A stretch of 64,000 bases of DNA from AWTP1-13 sp035258605 (lineage in GTDB: Bacteria > Pseudomonadota > Alphaproteobacteria > Rhizobiales > Hyphomicrobiaceae), in assembly GCA_035258605.1 (NCBI GenBank), contig DATFXD010000291.1:3088-67087 (forward strand), written 5' to 3'. The translations under genes were made by a program, and so were the position numbers. The notes beneath the pieces are model-generated. The model saw nothing but the letters and a program-made list of their open reading frames with translations, searched no databases and had not been told where the DNA came from. Positions 61,959-64,000 of the stretch are shown here, in pieces. Position 1 is the stretch's first letter. Each line of letters opens with the position of its first letter.

Positions 61959-63452
61959 TCAGCCATGGCCGTCCTCGCGATAGCGGGCGAGCACGCCCTT
62001 GACGGCGGCAACCAGTTCGGCTTCGGGCACGGAGAACTGCGCCGGACGGCCCTCGCGCCATTCCTTGGCATCCTTGATGTTGGCGGCAGCCTTGGCGCCG
62101 GCGACCAGGTCCTTGATCTCGACCTCGCCCTTGGCGCGCTCATTGCTGCCCTGGATCACGACGCACGGGGCGCCGCGCTTGTCGGCGTATTTCATTTGCG
62201 CCTTCATGCCGGCGCTGCCGAGGTACATTTCGGCGCGAACCCCGGCCTGGCGCAGCGCCTGCGCCATGCCCTGGTAGCGGGCGATCTCGGCCTTATCCAT
62301 CACCAACACCACCACCGGGCCGCTGGCGGCTGCCGCCCCGCCGCCGATGGCGGCGAGCGCCGTCTTGAGCCGCGACACGCCGATCGAAAAGCCGGTCGCC
62401 GGCACCGGGTTGCCGAGGAAGCGCTCGACCAGACCATCGTAGCGGCCGCCGCCGCCGACCGAGCCGAAGCGGACGTTGTGGCCGTCCTCGCCCTTGACCT
62501 CGAAGCTCAGTTCCGCCTCGAACACGGGTCCGGTGTAATATTCAAGCCCGCGCACCACCGAGGGGTCGATGCGGATGCGGTCCTCGGCAAAGCCGCTGGC
62601 GCGCACCAGCCGCCCGATCTCCTCGAGTTCGGCGAAGCCCGCTTCCAAGGTGGCATTGGGCTTGGAGAGCCGCAGCGCCGCGGCCCCGGTCGGTCGGTTG
62701 GGCTCCGGCATCACCATCCGCATCACGATGTCGGCCTGCTCCGGATCCAGTCCGGCCCCGGCCGTAAAGTCGCCGCTCGGGTCCCGGCGCCCGGGGCCCA
62801 GCAATTGCCGCACCGCGGCTTCACCCAAGCGGTCGAGCTTGTCGATGGCGCGCAGCACCGCCAGCCGCTGCTGGGCGTTGCCCTCGCCGCCAAGCGCGAT
62901 CGATTCGAGCACGCCATCCAGCACCTTGCGGTCGTTGACCTTGATCACATAGTCGCCGCGCTTGATGCCGAGCGCCTCCAGGGTGTCGGCGGCCAGCATG
63001 CAGATTTCGGCATCGGCAGCGATGTTGTCGGTGCCCACGGTATCGGCGTCGAACTGCATGAATTGGCGGAAGCGTCCCGGCCCCGGCTTTTCGTTGCGCC
63101 ACACCGGCCCCACCGCATAGCGGCGGAACGGTTTTGGCAGCTCATTGAAATTCTCCGCCACGTAGCGCGCCAGCGGTGCGGTGAGATCGTAGCGCAGGCT
63201 CATCCACTGCTCGTCCTCGTCCTGAAACGAGAACACCCCGGCGTTGGGGCGGTCCTCGTCGGGCAGGAACTTGCCGAGCGCGTCGGTGAATTCGAGGGCC
63301 GGGGTTTCCAAGGGCTCGAAGCCGTAGCGCTCATAGCAGGCACGGATCTGCGCCAGCATGCGGTCCATGGCGCGCACGTCTGCCGCCGAGGTGTCCTGGA
63401 AGCCCTTCGGCAGGCGCGCCTGCGGGCCGGCATTTTTGGTCGATTTGGCCAT
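61959..63452 (-). CDS. hisS: histidyl-tRNA synthetase
   Basis: This 497-residue class II enzyme charges tRNA-His. Motif 1, motif 2 ('FRRYAVGPVWRNEKPGPGRF', then 'RQFMQFDADTVGT') and motif 3 ('PATGFSIGVSRL') are present, with 'DPSVVRGLEYYTGPVFEAEL'. The C-terminal anticodon-binding domain follows 'VVVLVMDKAEIARYQGMAQA'. The motif 2 loop has 'QFDAD' where most bacteria have 'QLGCE'. I use ATG 63452; a TTG at 63479 adds nine residues. Promoter at 63494-63522. Confidence 0.96.
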   Translation of the reverse strand: MAKSTKNAGPQARLPKGFQDTSAADVRAMDRMLAQIRACYERYGFEPLETPALEFTDALGKFLPDEDRPNAGVFSFQDEDEQWMSLRYDLTAPLARYVAENFNELPKPFRRYAVGPVWRNEKPGPGRFRQFMQFDADTVGTDNIAADAEICMLAADTLEALGIKRGDYVIKVNDRKVLDGVLESIALGGEGNAQQRLAVLRAIDKLDRLGEAAVRQLLGPGRRDPSGDFTAGAGLDPEQADIVMRMVMPEPNRPTGAAALRLSKPNATLEAGFAELEEIGRLVRASGFAEDRIRIDPSVVRGLEYYTGPVFEAELSFEVKGEDGHNVRFGSVGGGGRYDGLVERFLGNPVPATGFSIGVSRLKTALAAIGGGAAAASGPVVVLVMDKAEIARYQGMAQALRQAGVRAEMYLGSAGMKAQMKYADKRGAPCVVIQGSNERAKGEVEIKDLVAGAKAAANIKDAKEWREGRPAQFSVPEAELVAAVKGVLARYREDGHG

Positions 63453-63493
63453 GACTTTGCGCTGGGTGAGGCCGTTCAAGGAATTGTCGCGGG

Positions 63494-63522
63494 CTTATAG
63501 CGGATGCTGGCGGAGCCGCAAA
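63494..63522 (-). promoter_or_regulatory. promoter of the hisS-hisZ-hisG operon
   Basis: On the minus strand, TTTGCG (complement of 63517-63522) and TATAAG (complement of 63494-63499) have a 17-base spacer. The transcript would start near 63487, about 35 bases before ATG 63452. Confidence 0.5.
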
Positions 63523-63695
63523 GGGACGCTAACCCGCTCGAGTTGCCGAGCGCACATGGCGGACGGGCCGCGGCGCGATTGAGCCGCGGGTGCGCGCCCC
63601 GGCTTGAGCGCTGGCAACCGCGGCGAGGCACAGAGCGGCAGTTACCCGCGCGCGCCGGCGCATTGCCTCGGGCTGGCGCGGGCGCAAAGGCCGGT

Positions 63696-63701
63696 TATAG
63701 T
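63696..63701 (+). promoter_or_regulatory. -10-like element of the PEP mutase family gene
   Basis: TATAGT, 33 bases before ATG 63735. A matching -35 is not clear. Confidence 0.3.
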
Positions 63702-63734
63702 CTCCGCCTTCACCCATCATCCATGGAGCCTGCC

Positions 63735-64000
63735 ATGCCGACCGTCGCGGATAAGCGCAAGGAGTTCCACCGTCTGCACCAGAGCGGCTGCTTCGTCATT
63801 CCCAATCCGTGGGACATCGGCACCGCCCGCTATCTTGAGAACGCGGGCTTCAAGGCGTTGGCCACCACCAGCGCCGGTTTTGCCTGGTCGCGCGGCTTCG
63901 GCGATGGGGCGGTGCCCCGCGACCTGATGCTGGCGCACATCGCCGAGATCTCCGCCGCCGTCGACGTGCCGGTCAACGCCGACTTCGAGGGTGGCTACGC
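63735..64000 (+). CDS. isocitrate lyase/PEP mutase family protein, 5' part only
   Basis: The first 88 codons are in the window. 'FVIPNPWDIGTARYLENAGF', 'ALATTSAGFAWSRGFGD' and 'VDVPVNADFEGGY' match the PEP mutase/oxaloacetate decarboxylase-like family, in which D in 'NADFEGGY' binds Mg. It runs off the right edge. The substrate is unknown; relatives act on 2-methylisocitrate, phosphonopyruvate or oxaloacetate. It is divergent from hisS. Confidence 0.9.
   Translation, partial: MPTVADKRKEFHRLHQSGCFVIPNPWDIGTARYLENAGFKALATTSAGFAWSRGFGDGAVPRDLMLAHIAEISAAVDVPVNADFEGGY

Noticed and set aside
60903..63500. Long 865-codon plus-strand ORF
   Set aside because: Antisense to hisZ and hisS, which are certain; composition is typical of a GC-rich shadow frame.
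63529..63720. 63-codon minus-strand ORF with a signal-like start
   Set aside because: Lies over the promoter region between hisS and the next gene, no family match.

Overview
The window is a GC-rich, densely coded chromosomal segment. Its gene sets are typical of Alphaproteobacteria: hisS-hisZ-hisG with short-form HisG, uvrC-pgsA-moaD-moaE, hemB next to the arginyltransferase gene bpt, an LdtR-type MarR regulator, an extensin-like protein, a TIGR02301 protein, and the small DUF3309 and DUF6496 proteins. I cannot name a genus. I found no rRNA or tRNA genes, no CRISPR array, no intact insertion sequence and no phage genes. Most genes are ordinary housekeeping or envelope functions.

Left part (1-18.4 kb). 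A DUF1028 gene start and a peptide-type ABC substrate-binding protein are followed by a GST. Next comes a co-directional run of three exported peptidases: M23 with a Pro-rich tail and Trp-rich end, subtilisin-like S8 with a dockerin-like calcium-loop pair, and thermolysin-like M4. After these lie small-molecule enzymes (2-hydroxyacid dehydrogenase, alpha/beta hydrolase, FAD monooxygenase, EamA exporter, tautomerase) and an MddA-like membrane methyltransferase. An exported trypsin-like protease with a DUF4384 tail then sits tail-to-tail with an exported caspase-family protein. The protease content is the most distinctive feature of the window.

Middle (18.6-43.6 kb). An RND pump and its adaptor lie beside an LdtR-like regulator. 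They are followed by an enoyl-CoA hydratase/isomerase-family enzyme, an extensin-like protein, hemB, bpt, a methyltransferase, a Nudix hydrolase, LysE and an L,D-transpeptidase. A tight run follows: ygfZ, tag, HD hydrolase, PTP-like phosphatase and an NrtR-like regulator with a dead Nudix box. Then come an overlapping GT39-GT2-flippase-like membrane glycan module and a TRAP QM transporter without its binding protein.

Right part (43.6-64 kb). This holds pyruvate phosphate dikinase, an M20 peptidase, an exported RNase T2 and a TorF-type porin with a clear terminator. A FolM-like reductase plus folB pair follows, then two peptidoglycan-active exported proteins (glucosaminidase-like and MltB-like). 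The uvrC-pgsA-moaD-moaE run, an amidohydrolase, the hisS-hisZ-hisG operon on the minus strand and the start of a PEP mutase/isocitrate lyase family gene complete it.

Together the window is rich in envelope remodelling functions: M23, L,D-transpeptidase, MltB, glucosaminidase, extensin-like, LdtR, and GT39/GT2. It is also rich in exported hydrolases. Start codons were chosen by Shine-Dalgarno spacing, signal peptide position and family length; alternatives are noted.
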